Shown piece after piece: positions 54,025 to 62,146 of a stretch of DNA of 64,000 bases (positions within the stretch are counted from its first letter, which is position 1; the number at the start of each line of letters is the position of its first letter). Where the stretch lies: assembly GCF_000708595.2 (NCBI RefSeq), contig NZ_JARP01000002.1:806001-870000 (forward strand), read 5' to 3'. The position numbers and the translations under genes are program-made. The notes under the pieces were generated by a model. The model was given only the letters and a program-made list of their open reading frames with translations. It was not told the DNA's origin and ran no database searches. This stretch comes from Flavobacterium sp. KJJ. Lineage in GTDB: Bacteria; Bacteroidota; Bacteroidia; Flavobacteriales; Flavobacteriaceae.

Positions 54025-54633
54025 CTATTTCACAATCGTTCTAAAAGTCAAATTTACTCTCGGTTTTTGAGTTGTTTTTGTTGGAGGCAAACGATGCAGC
54101 CAATGCGTTTGTGTTTCATCCTTCATAACCAGTAAACTCCCGTGTTCTAAAATTAAAGAAACCGTTTCTTTGGTTTCTTTATGTTTGAAGGCAAACTTTC
54201 TTTCGGCACCAAAACTTAATGAGCCAATTGCGCCGTTCTTTTTTAAATCTTTTTCGGCATCGCTGTGCCAAGCCATTCCTTCATCGCCAGAATGATATAA
54301 ATTAAGTAAACAAGAATTGAATGTTTCTCCCGTTTTTTCTTCAAGAAAAGTTTTTAATTTTAATAATTCAGTTGTCCAAGGAAGTGCTTTTTTTGTAGTG
54401 TTTGAATACGTATATTCGAATTCCTGATCGCCGTACCAGGCTACTTTTCGCTTGGTTAAAATTAATTTTCCAAAGATAATAGCTTCATCATTTTTCCATT
54501 CAATTGTATTTAACAGAATATCACGATAGAAATCGGCTTCTTCTCTCGAAAACAATTTTCCATAATAATTTACAGTTCCATCTTTCGGAAGCAGGTTTGT
54601 AGTTTCGTCTATTTGAGTATTAAATAAGTCCAT
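54025..54633 (-). CDS. alkB: AlkB-like alpha-ketoglutarate-dependent dioxygenase
   Basis: A 202-residue Fe(II)/2-oxoglutarate dioxygenase. The HxD...H...RxxxxxR pattern is visible in MAWHSDAEKDLK, THWLHRLPPT and KPRVNLTFRTI. SLSFGAERKFAFKHK is the conserved strand. AlkB proteins oxidatively remove 1-methyladenine and 3-methylcytosine from DNA or RNA. Its start overlaps the end of the Ada-N-like gene by 14 bases. Confidence 0.92.
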   Translation of the reverse strand: MDLFNTQIDETTNLLPKDGTVNYYGKLFSREEADFYRDILLNTIEWKNDEAIIFGKLILTKRKVAWYGDQEFEYTYSNTTKKALPWTTELLKLKTFLEEKTGETFNSCLLNLYHSGDEGMAWHSDAEKDLKKNGAIGSLSFGAERKFAFKHKETKETVSLILEHGSLLVMKDETQTHWLHRLPPTKTTQKPRVNLTFRTIVK

Positions 54634-54865
54634 TTTTCCATTTTAGATATTCGGTTCTCATACAATGACCACAGGGTCTGAAACCGTTTTGTAATGCTTC
54701 ATTTTCAGATAAAAAGAAAACCCGATTTTCGCGTTTCATTCTTTTTCCGGAAGCACATTTTAATGTTCCGTAGATTTTTAGTTTTTGGTTGCCGCCAAAG
54801 CAAATCTCCGAATTTTTAATTTTATTTCGAAGATCTGAATCTAAAATTTTATTATGTTGAAGCAT
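54620..54865 (-). CDS. Stand-alone Ada metal-binding domain protein
   Basis: An 81-residue protein from ATG 54865 (MLQHNKILDSDLRNKIKNSE). It is alignable to the zinc/methyl-acceptor domain at the N-terminus of Ada: KIYGTLKCASGKR, ENRVFFLSENEALQNGFRPCGHC. Ada has four Cys; here LKC and the two in PCGHC are present, while the second of the CxxxC pair is Lys, and an extra Cys occurs in EICFGGN. The frame runs 27 codons further, over a dispersed palindrome, so that extension is left out. It overlaps alkB. Confidence 0.78.
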   Translation of the reverse strand: MLQHNKILDSDLRNKIKNSEICFGGNQKLKIYGTLKCASGKRMKRENRVFFLSENEALQNGFRPCGHCMRTEYLKWKNGLI

Positions 54866-54892
54866 TCCTGATAATTTACGATTTTTTATTCT

Positions 54893-54990
54893 GTAGAGAC
54901 GCAACTGCAGTGCGTCTACGTAAAGATTGTCGACAAAGATTCTCAACGGAAATACGTGACGTTAGACGCACTGCGGTGCGTCTTTACAGA
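54893..54990. repeat. Two palindromic GACGCA...TGCGTC elements
   Basis: First palindrome at 54893-54919 (GTAGAGACGCA / TGCGTCTAC), second at 54964-54983 (AGACGCAC / GTGCGTCT). They form a paired repeat between the 2OG-Fe(II) gene and the Ada-N-like gene. Such GACGCACTGCAGTGCGTC palindromes are scattered in many Flavobacterium genomes. Confidence 0.65.
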
Positions 54991-55036
54991 TATACTGCTG
55001 CCTAAGTATACTTTTGTACCTCTGCAACTTTGAACC

Positions 55037-55750
55037 TCAACTTAACGCATCATGAAATATAATTCCCAAAGTAAAACGCTCGCCAGAATGAATTTCGCTC
55101 ACGCCATGTTTCATATTGACCCGATAATATCCTTTTGTTCCTTTTACAGGTCTGAAATTAGTCGTAAAAACCAAAACGTCTCCTTTTTTAGGTTTTAAAA
55201 CAATTGCTTTAGATTGCGCTCTCGGCGTTTGTTGTGTCAAGACAAATTCCCCTCCGGTAAAATCTTGGTCAGGTTCGTTTAGGAAAAGCACAATTTGAAT
55301 TGGAAAAAAAACATCTCCATATAAATCTTGATGTAAAGTATTAAATCCGCTTTTTTCGTATTTTAAAATTAAAACCGTTGCTTTGAGCTGATTATTATCA
55401 TGACATTCTTCTAATAGTTTTTCATGCGTTTGAGGAAAAACAGTATTGATGTTCAAAGCTTTCATCCAAGAATTTGCAATTGGCGCTAACCTCGGATAAA
55501 TTGAGGTTCGAATATTCTGAATCAAATCTGGCAACGGATAATTAAAGTATTTATATTCGCCTAAGCCAAAACGATAGCGCTCCATTACAACTGTTTTTCG
55601 ATATAAATCTGAGTTGGAATAATCAGCTTTTAAAGTTTCGCATTGTTCATTCGTAAGCAGATTTGGAATAATTGCAAATCCATTTTCGTGCATAGATTCG
55701 GTGATGCTTTCCCAATTTTGAGAAGCAATTTTTGATTGCATATTTTGCAT
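55037..55750 (-). CDS. 2OG-Fe(II) oxygenase superfamily protein
   Basis: A 237-residue dioxygenase. HQDLYGDVFF holds the HxD motif, NMKHGVSEIHSGERFTLGIIFHD the distal His and Arg. FAIIPNLLTNEQCETL is a prolyl-4-hydroxylase-like N-terminus. The substrate is unknown. It lies between the Ada-like gene and the Ada-N/alkB pair, so a part in alkylation repair is a reasonable guess; the first ATG (55750) may be followed by another at 55741. Confidence 0.82.
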   Translation of the reverse strand: MQNMQSKIASQNWESITESMHENGFAIIPNLLTNEQCETLKADYSNSDLYRKTVVMERYRFGLGEYKYFNYPLPDLIQNIRTSIYPRLAPIANSWMKALNINTVFPQTHEKLLEECHDNNQLKATVLILKYEKSGFNTLHQDLYGDVFFPIQIVLFLNEPDQDFTGGEFVLTQQTPRAQSKAIVLKPKKGDVLVFTTNFRPVKGTKGYYRVNMKHGVSEIHSGERFTLGIIFHDALS

Positions 55751-55821
55751 AAGAATTTTGGATTGAATTTATAATAACGAATCTTTCGCATACACACAGC
55801 ATATCTGATACTTTGTCTTGA

Positions 55822-56673
55822 TTATAATTGTTGATTTACCTGCGCGCCTTCCCAGCCAATTATGGCTGTTTTTCGAGTATTTCCCCACATATAACCTCCA
55901 AATGTTCCTGACGATTGAATAACGCGGTGACACGGAATTAAAAATGCGACCGGATTGCTTCCAATTGCAGTACCGACTGCACGTGAAGCAGTTGGTTTTT
56001 GAATTTGCTGTGCAATAGAACCATACGTAGAAAGCTTTCCCATTGGGATTTTTAGTAAAGTTTCCCAAACCTTCAATTGAAAATCGGTTCCTTTTAAGTG
56101 CAATTTTATTTCAGATAATTTGCTCCAATCGTTTTGAAAAATAAATAAAGCATTTTGTTGTGCTAAATCTAATTTTCTTGTGAAAGAAGCATTGGGGAAT
56201 TTGGTTTTTAAATCCTGACATCCAGTTGCTTCATCTTCGGCGAAAGCCATAAAACAAACTCCTTTTGGGGTTGAGGCAACAATGATATTTCCAAACGGAC
56301 TTTCGGCAAAACTATAATTAATTTCAAGGTTTTTGCCTCCGTTTTTATATTCTGCCGGCGTCATTCCTTCAATGTTTACAAATAAATCATGCAAACGGCT
56401 TGTGCCTGATAAACCAGTATCGAAAGCAGCATCAAATAATGTTGCATGACTGTTTTCTTTGAGAATTTTTTTAGCGTGTTCAACACTTATATATTGCAAA
56501 AATTTCTTCGGACTTGTTCCTGCCCATTCGGTAAACAAACGCTGAAAGTGAAACGGACTTAAATGTACTTTTTCGGCAACCTCGTCTAAGTTAGGCTGTT
56601 CTTTAAAGTTAACTTTGATATAATCTATCGCATCGGCAATTCGATTATAATTGATGTTTTCCTGTGTGTTCAT
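55822..56673 (-). CDS. ada: Ada-like AraC-type regulator fused to O6-methylguanine-DNA methyltransferase
   Basis: A 283-residue protein from ATG 56673. AraC-type HTH at about 10-100 (VHLSPFHFQRLFTEWAGTSPKKFLQYI), linker (LEINYSFAESPFGNIIVAST), then methyltransferase domain with VAFLIPCHRVIQSSGTFGGYMWG; Cys in PCHRVI accepts the methyl group. E. coli Ada also has an N-terminal zinc domain; here it is on a separate small protein four genes... two genes downstream. A GATATTTG near-consensus -7 element lies at 56693-56700. It should repair O6-methylguanine and perhaps control the operon. Confidence 0.9.
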   Translation of the reverse strand: MNTQENINYNRIADAIDYIKVNFKEQPNLDEVAEKVHLSPFHFQRLFTEWAGTSPKKFLQYISVEHAKKILKENSHATLFDAAFDTGLSGTSRLHDLFVNIEGMTPAEYKNGGKNLEINYSFAESPFGNIIVASTPKGVCFMAFAEDEATGCQDLKTKFPNASFTRKLDLAQQNALFIFQNDWSKLSEIKLHLKGTDFQLKVWETLLKIPMGKLSTYGSIAQQIQKPTASRAVGTAIGSNPVAFLIPCHRVIQSSGTFGGYMWGNTRKTAIIGWEGAQVNQQL

Positions 56674-56757
56674 TTTCTTCAATTTTATAATACAAATATC
56701 GAGTGATTTTTGTGGGTATAAAATCCGAAACTTGCGGAAATAGTTTTTTTAGTTTTG

Positions 56758-56780
56758 TTTCAGGTTTCAGGTTTCAAGTT
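56758..56780. repeat. Short TTTCAGG repeat
   Basis: GTTTCAGGTTTCAGGTTTC recurs from 2493-2519. Low-complexity dispersed repeat in the gap before the acetyltransferase gene. Confidence 0.5.
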
Positions 56781-56808
56781 TTGTGATACCTGAAAACTAA
56801 AATAACTA

Positions 56809-57270
56809 TTAAATTTCTTTTTCCATTTTGTAATTGATAAGTTCAATGCCTAATCGGATGTTTTTTTGTTCTCCTTTTATGATAAAACCTTTCTTTTCAA
56901 AAAATGGTTTCGCTGTTATGCTAACATCAGCTGTCATAGTTTTTGAATTCTCTTTTTTAGCTTCGAGCTCTAATTTGATAAAGATTTCGTCAGCAATTCC
57001 TTGGCGCTGATAGTTTTTGTGAACGCAAAAGAAATCAATATAATTTCCGTCTTTCAGAGTTCCGTATCCTACAATTTTATTTTCGATAAGAGCTAATAAA
57101 ACAAATTGATTATGAATAACTTTTAGCCAGCGTTCTGTATTATTAAGACCAGAAACCCATGCGTCAATCTGCAGTGGAGTGTAATCATTTTTACAAACCC
57201 ATTTAATGGTTTCGATGTACATTTCCTGCATTTCTGATAAATCTGAAATAGTTGCTTTTCTGAAATCCAT
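56809..57270 (-). CDS. GNAT-family N-acetyltransferase
   Basis: A 153-residue GNAT protein: MDFRKATISDLSEMQEMY start, FVLLALIENKIVGYGTLKDGNYIDFFCVHKNYQRQGIADEIF (the acetyl-CoA loop Q/RxxGxA), and KPFFEKKGFIIKGEQ. It acetylates an unknown amine substrate. It lies before the Ada-like gene in the same direction, but 136 bases away. Confidence 0.88.
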   Translation of the reverse strand: MDFRKATISDLSEMQEMYIETIKWVCKNDYTPLQIDAWVSGLNNTERWLKVIHNQFVLLALIENKIVGYGTLKDGNYIDFFCVHKNYQRQGIADEIFIKLELEAKKENSKTMTADVSITAKPFFEKKGFIIKGEQKNIRLGIELINYKMEKEI

Positions 57271-57335
57271 TGCTTCGTGATTATTAAATTGGTATGCCTT
57301 AGTTTCGAAAATATAATGGATAAATAATAGTATTG

Positions 57336-57803
57336 CTATCCTTGTCTCGTTAATTTAGCTTCTTCTATGGCTTTTTCAAATTCTTCTACTTTTTTTGACA
57401 TTAATTCTACCTCAGTTTTTATTTCATTTAGTTCATCCTGAGATTTAGCTATTTCCTTTTTATATTTTTCAATGTCTTTTTGATAACCAGAATCATTACC
57501 GCTTTTAGCTGTTTTTTCCAAATTTTGTAATTTTAGCTGTTTTGCTTTTAAATCAGCTTCTTTTTCCCATCTTTTTTCTGCAAGTTTTACAAGTTTCTGT
57601 TCTTCTTTTATCAATTTGGCTTGTGCCCTTTCTATATGATTTCTAGAGAGGGGTTTTACGGTTTCTAACTTTGGCGTGTTGGGGCGTTGCATAGGTGCAC
57701 CAGTAATTGGATCATGCAAAGGTATCTGCATGTTATAGTCGACTTGTGCATTTGCAAATAGAGGTAATATAGTGATTATAAATGTAATCAGTAGGGTTTT
57801 CAT
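57336..57803 (-). CDS. Small secreted coiled-coil protein, copy 1
   Basis: About 155 residues from ATG 57803 (MKTLLITFIITILPLFANAQ, signal peptide). The rest is a long coiled coil (LIKEEQKLVKLAEKRWEKEADLKAKQLKLQNLEK; KYKKEIAKSQDELNEIKTEVELMSKKVEEFEKAIEEAKLT), with a Pro/Met-rich N-terminal stretch. No family recognised. It resembles the neighbouring gene at 57916 in layout and in the coiled-coil register, so the two probably are paralogues. Confidence 0.65.
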   Translation of the reverse strand: MKTLLITFIITILPLFANAQVDYNMQIPLHDPITGAPMQRPNTPKLETVKPLSRNHIERAQAKLIKEEQKLVKLAEKRWEKEADLKAKQLKLQNLEKTAKSGNDSGYQKDIEKYKKEIAKSQDELNEIKTEVELMSKKVEEFEKAIEEAKLTRQG

Positions 57804-57841
57804 AAGTTGGATTTTGGTTTTCAAAAATAAACTTATATTTT

Positions 57842-57883
57842 AAAAAAGTATTCAAAGGATGTAATTAAATGGGATACTTTTTT
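57842..57883 (-). terminator. Terminator between the two coiled-coil genes
   Basis: AAAAAAGTAT (57842-57851) / ATACTTTTTT (57874-57883), 10-base arms with T-rich end, downstream of the gene at 57916. Confidence 0.6.
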
Positions 57884-57915
57884 AGAAGTTCTTACTCGAA
57901 TTTAAATAGTATAAT

Positions 57916-58389
57916 TTATTCCTTTTTTTCAAGTTCTTCTTTATTTGTCACTGAAAATTGGCCGACTAGTTTTAAGCTTTCAATTTTTTTAGAACTTGTT
58001 TCGAGTTCGGTTTTAGTTTTGCTTAGCTTTTCTTCTGTCTTTGTTATTTGATTTTTTATTTTTTCGCTATCCTTTTTAGAATAATCATTTGTGTTTGCAG
58101 CATTTTCAAGAGCCGTTAATTGGTTTCTTTGTTTTTCTAAATCTGCATTTAACTGTGTTATTTTTTCTTCTAATTTCTGTTTGTTCTTTTCTTCTTTGGC
58201 TATTTTTTTTTCGGCTATTTCAGTTTCAGACTTTGAGTTTCCCATCTGTCTTTCGTGCCATTTTAGGTTTTGCTGATTTGTCCATTGCTGATTTCTTTGA
58301 GTCATTTGCATTCTAGGTGAGTTTGGCATTTGAGCATTTGATAAACAAGGAAGTACTATCAGCAATGTTAAAATTAAATATTTTCTCAT
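57916..58389 (-). CDS. Small secreted coiled-coil protein, copy 2
   Basis: A 157-residue protein with a signal peptide (LILTLLIVLPCLSNAQ). A Met/Gln/Asn-rich stretch (PRMQMTQRNQQWTNQQNLKWHERQ) precedes a coiled coil of about 100 residues (KIAKEEKNKQKLEEKITQLNADLEKQRNQLTALENAANTND; KTELETSSKKIESLKLVG). Found in tandem with copy 1. No function recognised; envelope structural role is a guess. Confidence 0.65.
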   Translation of the reverse strand: MRKYLILTLLIVLPCLSNAQMPNSPRMQMTQRNQQWTNQQNLKWHERQMGNSKSETEIAEKKIAKEEKNKQKLEEKITQLNADLEKQRNQLTALENAANTNDYSKKDSEKIKNQITKTEEKLSKTKTELETSSKKIESLKLVGQFSVTNKEELEKKE

Positions 58390-58496
58390 GTGGTTAGTTG
58401 GTTGGAGTCCATTTAAAGGTTAATTGTCGAAATTATGAAAAATAATCTTATAATTTGCTTTCTTTTTTAATGATAGGTATAATAAATAAAAAACAA

Positions 58497-58527
58497 AACC
58501 CGACAGATTTTTAAAATCTGTCGGGTT
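58497..58527. repeat. Dispersed CCCGACAGATTTT hairpin
   Basis: AACCCGACAGATTT (58497-58510) / AAATCTGTCGGGTT (58514-58527), perfect arms. Same type as 53980-54012. Placed between two minus-strand genes, probably a terminator of the upstream one at 58568. Confidence 0.65.
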
Positions 58528-58567
58528 AAACATAAATAAAATTGCTATTGAAAATTTATTACCTCTT

Positions 58568-59206
58568 TTATTCAAAGTTATAAGGATAATTTATTTCTTT
58601 TAAATCATCTTCCAATAATTTCCAATCCCTTACTTCTTCAGCAATTGATAAAGCCATTTCTTTTGTAATCGGTTTGCCTTCATAAATTTGAGTAACAATT
58701 TCTAGAGGAATACCTGTTTCTTTATAGTAACCTTCATAATATTCACTTGCCCAATCAATGTAAGTTTGAGGATTTCCATCAAAAATTTCAAAAATTTCAG
58801 ATGAATTATCATTGTAATTCAAAATGTTGCCAACTTCCCAATTTCCATTTTCATTTGTCCATAAACAAAATGTTGTGCCATTTGAGGTAACAGGCTCGCC
58901 AAATATAAATTCGTTATAAATTTCGGGTAGGTTTTTTGTTACTTCACTTTTTTTATTGTTTTGATATTGATATGAAAAACCATTTATTACACATTTATCT
59001 TTAAGAAAAAGAATATTTAATAAATCTCCATCGTCTTCATTTCTCATTTCGAAAAATTCCTCTCCTTCTCCCCATTTACAGTTGTAGGAATAAAATCTAA
59101 ATGCCCATTGCGGGCATATAATTGCATCTAATACAGAAATTGATTTGCAAAGATTTTGGAAATTTTGTTTGTTTGGTAATAAACTAAAGTCTTTTGTAGA
59201 AATCAT
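58568..59206 (-). CDS. Hypothetical protein, 212 residues
   Basis: A soluble acidic protein (MISTKDFSLLPNKQNFQNLC; YSYNCKWGEGEEFFEMRNEDDGDLLNILF; YEGYYKETGIPLEIVTQIYEGKPITKEMALSIAEEVRDW). No signal peptide or membrane segment. The look is of the SMI1/immunity-like or metal-dependent unknown families, but I cannot name one. It stands alone before ahcY on the same strand, 153 bases from it. Confidence 0.6.
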   Translation of the reverse strand: MISTKDFSLLPNKQNFQNLCKSISVLDAIICPQWAFRFYSYNCKWGEGEEFFEMRNEDDGDLLNILFLKDKCVINGFSYQYQNNKKSEVTKNLPEIYNEFIFGEPVTSNGTTFCLWTNENGNWEVGNILNYNDNSSEIFEIFDGNPQTYIDWASEYYEGYYKETGIPLEIVTQIYEGKPITKEMALSIAEEVRDWKLLEDDLKEINYPYNFE

Positions 59207-59286
59207 AATTTAATTATTTGTAATATTTATTGATAAAAATAGAAATAAATTCTTACAAAATAAAATTATAAATATTTATAAAATAA

Positions 59287-59315
59287 AAAACCCTCACATT
59301 TCTGCAAGGGTTTAT
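59287..59315 (-). terminator. Terminator after ahcY
   Basis: AAACCCT (59288-59294) / AGGGTTT (59307-59313) hairpin with A/T flanks. Confidence 0.6.
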
Positions 59316-59359
59316 ATAATTTGAAATCTGAAATCTTAATTCAGAAATCTGAAATCAAT

Positions 59360-60676
59360 TTAGTATCTGTAGTATTCTGGTTTGAATGGACCTTCAACCG
59401 GAACACCAATATAAGCAGCCTGATCGTCACGTAAAGTTTCTAATTCAACGCCTAATTTAGCTAAGTGCAAAGCAGCAACTTTTTCATCTAAATGTTTTGG
59501 CAACATATAAACGTCATTGTTATAAGCAGCACTGTTTTTCCATAATTCGATTTGAGCCAAAGTTTGGTTTGTAAATGAGTTACTCATTACAAAACTTGGA
59601 TGTCCCGTAGCACAACCAAGGTTTACTAAACGACCTTCGGCAAGAATGATGATGTCTTTTCCAGCGATTGTATATTTGTCAACTTGTGGTTTGATTTCGA
59701 TTTTTGATGCACCGTGGTTTTTGTTCAACCAAGCCATATCAATTTCGTTATCAAAGTGACCAATGTTACAAACAACAGTTTTATCTTTCATTTGCTCGAA
59801 GTGCTCTCCAAGAACGATATCTTTATTTCCTGTAGTTGTAATGATGATATCAGCATTTGCAATTACAGTATTTAATTTTTTAACTTCATAACCGTCCATT
59901 GCGGCTTGTAAAGCACAAATTGGATCGATTTCAGTAACTGTTACAATAGATCCTGCACCTCTAAAAGAAGCAGCAGTTCCTTTTCCAACATCACCGTATC
60001 CACAAACGATAACTCTTTTTCCAGCCAACATTAAGTCAGTTGCACGACGTACAGCATCTACAGCAGATTCTTTACAACCGTATTTGTTATCAAATTTAGA
60101 TTTAGTAACAGAGTCGTTAATGTTGATTGCAGGCATTGGCAAAGTTCCAGCTTTTACTCTTTCGTAAAGTCTGTGAACACCTGTTGTAGTTTCTTCAGAA
60201 AGACCTTTAATTCCAGGAACCAATTCAGGGTAACGATCAATAACCATGTTTGTTAAATCTCCACCATCATCAAGAATCATGTTCAATGGTTTTCTGTCTT
60301 CACCAAAGAATAAAGTTTGCTCAATACACCAGTCAAATGATTGCTCATCTAAACCTTTCCAAGCATAAACTTGAATTCCAGCAGCAGCAATAGCAGCAGC
60401 AGCTTGATCTTGAGTAGAGAAAATGTTACAAGAAGACCAAGTAACCTCAGCACCAAGAGCGATTAAAGTCTCGATCAAAACAGCAGTTTGAATCGTCATG
60501 TGCAAACATCCAGCGATACGAGCACCTGCAAGAGGCTGTTCGTCTTTATATTCAGCACGAAGCGCCATTAAACCTGGCATTTCAGCTTCAGCTAATTCAA
60601 TTTCTTTTCTTCCCCAAGCCGCTAGAGAAATGTCTTTTACTTTGAAAGCCACATAAGGCGTAGTTGTAGTACTCAT
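59360..60676 (-). CDS. ahcY: Adenosylhomocysteinase
   Basis: A 438-residue NAD-dependent enzyme that splits S-adenosylhomocysteine to adenosine and homocysteine in the methyl cycle. Motifs: [52 protein letters not shown] (NAD-binding), [25 protein letters not shown], and a C-terminal KPEYYRY tail. Near-full length. A -7 element and a dispersed repeat lie upstream. Confidence 0.97.
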   Translation of the reverse strand: MSTTTTPYVAFKVKDISLAAWGRKEIELAEAEMPGLMALRAEYKDEQPLAGARIAGCLHMTIQTAVLIETLIALGAEVTWSSCNIFSTQDQAAAAIAAAGIQVYAWKGLDEQSFDWCIEQTLFFGEDRKPLNMILDDGGDLTNMVIDRYPELVPGIKGLSEETTTGVHRLYERVKAGTLPMPAININDSVTKSKFDNKYGCKESAVDAVRRATDLMLAGKRVIVCGYGDVGKGTAASFRGAGSIVTVTEIDPICALQAAMDGYEVKKLNTVIANADIIITTTGNKDIVLGEHFEQMKDKTVVCNIGHFDNEIDMAWLNKNHGASKIEIKPQVDKYTIAGKDIIILAEGRLVNLGCATGHPSFVMSNSFTNQTLAQIELWKNSAAYNNDVYMLPKHLDEKVAALHLAKLGVELETLRDDQAAYIGVPVEGPFKPEYYRY

Positions 60677-60709
60677 TTATAGTATATTTGTATATTGTAA
60701 TATTTTTTG

Positions 60710-60717
60710 CAAATTTA
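60710..60717 (-). promoter_or_regulatory. -7 element of ahcY
   Basis: On the minus strand TAAATTTG matches TAnnTTTG, 33 bases before the start. No SAM or SAH riboswitch-like structure is visible in the leader. Confidence 0.5.
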
Positions 60718-60810
60718 CGTAATAACTTTATAATTTTTACTAACTTCTATAAGATTTGTGAAATGTTTAATTTCTTAATCTCTAGAATGTTAGTTATAAA
60801 GGTTTTTATA

Positions 60811-60905
60811 CGCTAATCCTGCTGTCCGCTTTATCTTTTATGGCGAACTCCGCCATAAAAGGATGCCTCCCGAAGCTTCGGGACCATTAGGACTATAAAG
60901 ACCAG
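60811..60905. repeat. Dispersed intergenic element with two hairpins
   Basis: TTTTATGGCG (60836-60845) / CGCCATAAAA (60851-60860), and a perfect palindrome TCCCGAAGCTTCGGGA (60868-60883). I recognise this kind of block from other Flavobacterium genomes. It fills the middle of the 304-base ahcY-PPTase gap, which otherwise holds only the ahcY promoter. Confidence 0.6.
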
Positions 60906-60980
60906 ATATTCATGAAGAAGTTTCATTTTCAAAAGAAAAATAATTTATAATTAACCATTCGTAATTCATAATTAAAAAGC

Positions 60981-61643
60981 ATGCCTTTATTTCAGACCAT
61001 ACAATTCAACGAAACTACTAAAATCTTAATTTGGGAAATAACCGAATCTTTTGAGGAATTGTTGAGTAAAGTTGTCCTGAAAGAAAAAACAAAGTTGCGA
61101 TTGAACGGAATGAAATCACAGATGCATCAGCGTGCTTTTTTGAGTGTTCGTATGCTGATTCAGGAAATGGGTTTTACAGATAAAGATTTGCATTATGACG
61201 AATTCGGGAAACCTTATTTTGATTGTCATAATTATATTTCGATTACGCATTCGTATCATTTTGCAGCGATCATTATAAGTCATGAAACCGTTGGAATAGA
61301 CATGGAATTACAGCGCGAAAAAATCCTACGCATTGCTGATAAATTTGTTGATACCGAATTTGAATATTTAAACCCAAATTTTTTAGAGGAATACGTAAAA
61401 AAACTTACTGTAATCTGGGGAGCAAAAGAAGCGATCTTTAAAATCAGAAACGAAAAAGGAATCAGTTTTAAAGATCATATTCGAATTGGAGATTTTTCTT
61501 TAGATAATCCTCAAACTCATGCAAGTCTTTATTTTAATGATTTGATCAAAGATTTTGATGTGCATTATGAAGAAATCAAATCAGATAATTTTGAAGGAAA
61601 GTTTACTCTGGTTTATGCTTTTGAGAAGCAGTTGATAAATTAA
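60981..61643 (+). CDS. 4'-phosphopantetheinyl transferase superfamily protein
   Basis: A 220-residue Sfp-like enzyme that moves 4'-phosphopantetheine from CoA to a carrier-protein Ser. HQRAFLSVRMLIQEMGF, YISITHSYHFAAIIIS, GIDMELQR (Mg-binding Asp and Glu) and IWGAKEAIFK (WxxKEA) are present. Its carrier protein is not adjacent; it may serve fatty-acid, flexirubin or polyketide synthesis. Confidence 0.92.
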   Translation: MPLFQTIQFNETTKILIWEITESFEELLSKVVLKEKTKLRLNGMKSQMHQRAFLSVRMLIQEMGFTDKDLHYDEFGKPYFDCHNYISITHSYHFAAIIISHETVGIDMELQREKILRIADKFVDTEFEYLNPNFLEEYVKKLTVIWGAKEAIFKIRNEKGISFKDHIRIGDFSLDNPQTHASLYFNDLIKDFDVHYEEIKSDNFEGKFTLVYAFEKQLIN

Positions 61644-61681
61644 ATCCTGATTCTTTTTTATTTAGGAAATAACTACAATCT

Positions 61682-61719
61682 TGTCATTTTGATCCCGAAG
61701 CCTCGGGATTAAAATGACA
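61682..61719. repeat. Dispersed CCCGAAGCCTCGGG hairpin
   Basis: TGTCATTTTGATCCCGA (61682-61698) / TCGGGATTAAAATGACA (61703-61719), one mismatch. It shares the CCCGAAG...CGGG core with the 60868-60883 palindrome, and sits between convergent genes, so may end both. Confidence 0.65.
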
Positions 61720-61738
61720 AATAATACAATGACAATTG

Positions 61739-62146
61739 TTATTCTAGAGAATTCTCAGCCATCTTTTTACGATGTTCAAACATACTCACAAACAAAAAAG
61801 TTCCCATTTTACGGGCGCGTCTTTTTAGGATTTCTACATTTTCACCTTCAAAATATTCTTCTAAAGTCTGAAACCAGTAGTTGAGCCAGATTCCGAATTC
61901 ATTCGAGGTAATCTGACCGTTAAAACCAGCATCAACTTCATTATGAACAGCATGCGGATTTCCTTTGTATTTTTTTACGGCAAACAAATTGGTTTCCCAA
62001 AAATCAGTCAGTTTTTCGAGATGCGCGTTCCAGTCTTTTATCATCGTATTAAAATAAAAGCCAATTTCTTCATCTGCTCTTATTTTAGAATAGAACTGAT
62101 GTACTAAAAATTCCACATCAGTTCTGTTTTCTATTTGCTTTTTCAT
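61739..62146 (-). CDS. Group III truncated haemoglobin
   Basis: A 135-residue globin. FLVHQFYSKIRADEEIGFYFN (A-B helices), WETNLFAVKKYKGNPHAVHNEVDAGFNGQI (E-F region, proximal His in VHNEV), EFGIWLNYWFQTLEEYF (G helix). Group III trHbs bind O2 and NO. It overlaps the membrane-protein gene start-to-stop (ATGA) and should be translated with it. A Crp/Fnr-like site precedes the operon. Confidence 0.91.
   Translation of the reverse strand: MKKQIENRTDVEFLVHQFYSKIRADEEIGFYFNTMIKDWNAHLEKLTDFWETNLFAVKKYKGNPHAVHNEVDAGFNGQITSNEFGIWLNYWFQTLEEYFEGENVEILKRRARKMGTFLFVSMFEHRKKMAENSLE

Noticed and set aside
54866..54946. Longer N-terminus of the Ada-N-like protein
   Set aside because: The extra 27 codons are read from a dispersed palindrome.
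60677..60980. SAM/SAH riboswitch before ahcY
   Set aside because: The gap holds a promoter and a dispersed repeat, with no conserved riboswitch core visible.
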